From an uncultured Collinsella sp. (lineage in GTDB: Bacteria; Actinomycetota; Coriobacteriia; Coriobacteriales; Coriobacteriaceae), in the NCBI GenBank assembly GCA_900757705.1, contig CAAEOW010000159.1, positions 1 to 22,462 of the forward strand: DNA of 22,462 nucleotides, in the 5' to 3' direction. This document shows positions 21,671 to 22,462 of the stretch, in pieces; the stretch's first letter is position 1; each line of letters starts with the position of its first letter. The position numbers were made by a program, and so were the translations under genes. The notes beneath the pieces were generated by a model. That model did no database searches and was not told the origin of the DNA. It worked only from the letters and a program-made list of their open reading frames with translations.

Positions 21671-22456
21671 ATGCAAACCACGCACATGGCGACCCCGGTA
21701 CTGGAGGTCGCGCATCTCGAAAAGGTATACGGCGCGTTGGGCAACGTGACCCGCGCGCTCAACGACGTCAGCTTTACCGTCAACCGCGGCGAATTTGTTG
21801 GCATCATGGGCGCCTCGGGCTCGGGCAAGTCGACGTTGCTCAACTGCGTGTCGACCATCGATAGCGCCACGAGCGGTGCCATCCGCATCAATGGCCAGGA
21901 CGTGACGCGCATGAAGCAGGCTAAGCTTTCGCAGTTCCGCCGCGAGGAGCTCGGCTTTATCTTCCAGGACTCTAACCTGCTCGATACGCTCACGGCACGC
22001 GAGAACATCGCCCTGCCGCTCACCATCGCCCGTACAAACTCGGCGGAGATCTCGACCCGCGTGCAGGATGTGGCAGCGCGCCTGTCCATCAGTCAGGTGC
22101 TCGACAAGTATCCCTACCAGATGTCCGGCGGTCAGCAGCAGCGCGTTGCCGCGGCTCGCGCGCTCGTCACCGACCCCACCATGATCATGGCCGACGAGCC
22201 CACCGGCGCCCTCGATTCCAAGAGCGCCCGTCTGCTGCTCGAGAGCCTGGAGGCCCTTAACCGCCGCCTACGCGCTACCGTGCTCATGGTCACGCACGAT
22301 AGCTTTGCCGCCAGCTACACGAGCCGTGTGCTGTTTATCCGCGACGGCAAGATCTTCACCGAGCTGCGCCGCGGCGACACCGACCGCCGAGAGTTCTTCG
22401 ACCGCATTATGGAGGTCGTTGCCATGATGGGCGGTGAGGGCTCCGATGCTCTGTAA
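21671..22456 (+). CDS. ABC transporter ATP-binding protein (BceA/MacB type)
   Basis: 261 aa, complete. It is an ATPase of the MacB/LolD/BceA group, which pairs with FtsX-like permeases in peptide-antibiotic resistance, peptide export or lipoprotein handling. Walker A GASGSGKST near residue 51, Q-loop FIFQDSNLLD, signature MSGGQQQRVAAARAL, Walker B MIMADEPTGALD and the switch His in VTHD are all intact. Shine-Dalgarno aaagga is 6 bases before ATG 21671; MATPVLEV at 21686 is an alternative. The permease is presumably just beyond the right edge. Divergent from the Nudix-Vsr gene. Confidence 0.92.
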   Translation: MQTTHMATPVLEVAHLEKVYGALGNVTRALNDVSFTVNRGEFVGIMGASGSGKSTLLNCVSTIDSATSGAIRINGQDVTRMKQAKLSQFRREELGFIFQDSNLLDTLTARENIALPLTIARTNSAEISTRVQDVAARLSISQVLDKYPYQMSGGQQQRVAAARALVTDPTMIMADEPTGALDSKSARLLLESLEALNRRLRATVLMVTHDSFAASYTSRVLFIRDGKIFTELRRGDTDRREFFDRIMEVVAMMGGEGSDAL

Positions 22457-22462
22457 ACTCGC

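Noticed and set aside
21523..22089. N-terminal extension of the Nudix-Vsr frame
   Set aside because: This part is antisense to the ABC ATPase gene and the intergenic promoter region; Nudix homology begins exactly at the TTG at 21522.

Overview
This is a GC-rich, tightly packed bacterial window. Third codon positions are mostly G or C, most starts have a clear Shine-Dalgarno, and genes are separated by strong hairpins. The gene set and protein style suggest an anaerobic gut actinobacterium of the Coriobacteriia, most likely Collinsella. That assignment is inference from familiarity; no rRNA or marker gene is present to prove it.

The main theme is galactose use by two routes encoded side by side. 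(1) A Leloir branch: galM (1023-2075, minus), and galK-galT (13378-10554, minus) diverging from a LacI-family regulator (13717-14748, plus). (2) A phosphotransferase/tagatose-6-phosphate branch: a galactitol-family PTS gatA-gatB-gatC (4754-2259, minus) diverging from a DeoR-family regulator (5091-5855, plus); lacA-lacB-lacX-lacC (7302-10311, plus); and a GatY/KbaY-like class II aldolase (17244-18101, plus) diverging from a second DeoR-family regulator (16908-16105, minus). Imported hexose phosphate would be isomerised by LacAB, phosphorylated by LacC and split by the aldolase. No galactitol-1-phosphate dehydrogenase is visible, so the PTS substrate is more likely galactose than galactitol. TGTTCG/TGTTCA-type boxes recur at the gat, lacR and lacA promoters, and a related inverted repeat lies upstream of the aldolase. 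Together they suggest one DeoR-type regulon.

Other genes are: an orphan mannose/sorbose-family PTS IIB-like protein whose phospho-acceptor position reads Tyr instead of His (215-697); an unrecognised multi-pass membrane protein (5981-6994); a flavodiiron protein (14878-16038); a minus-strand group of a possible small ORF, an AraC regulator and a HAD phosphatase (20277-18424); a Nudix hydrolase fused to a Vsr-type endonuclease (21522-20533, minus); and a BceA/MacB-type ABC ATPase (21671-22456) at the right edge.

The intergenic DNA is rich in repeats: a 152-bp element with perfect 25-bp terminal inverted repeats (765-916); a 27-bp sequence present twice just after stop codons; REP-like hairpins built on TTGGGGAC or GGGGACAGGCACC; and a 125-bp double-hairpin element followed by a decayed tandem copy (18135-18407). 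The points most worth a second look are the Nudix-Vsr fusion, the His-to-Tyr PTS protein, the repeat families and the shared operator code. I see no CRISPR array, tRNA, rRNA or insertion sequence.
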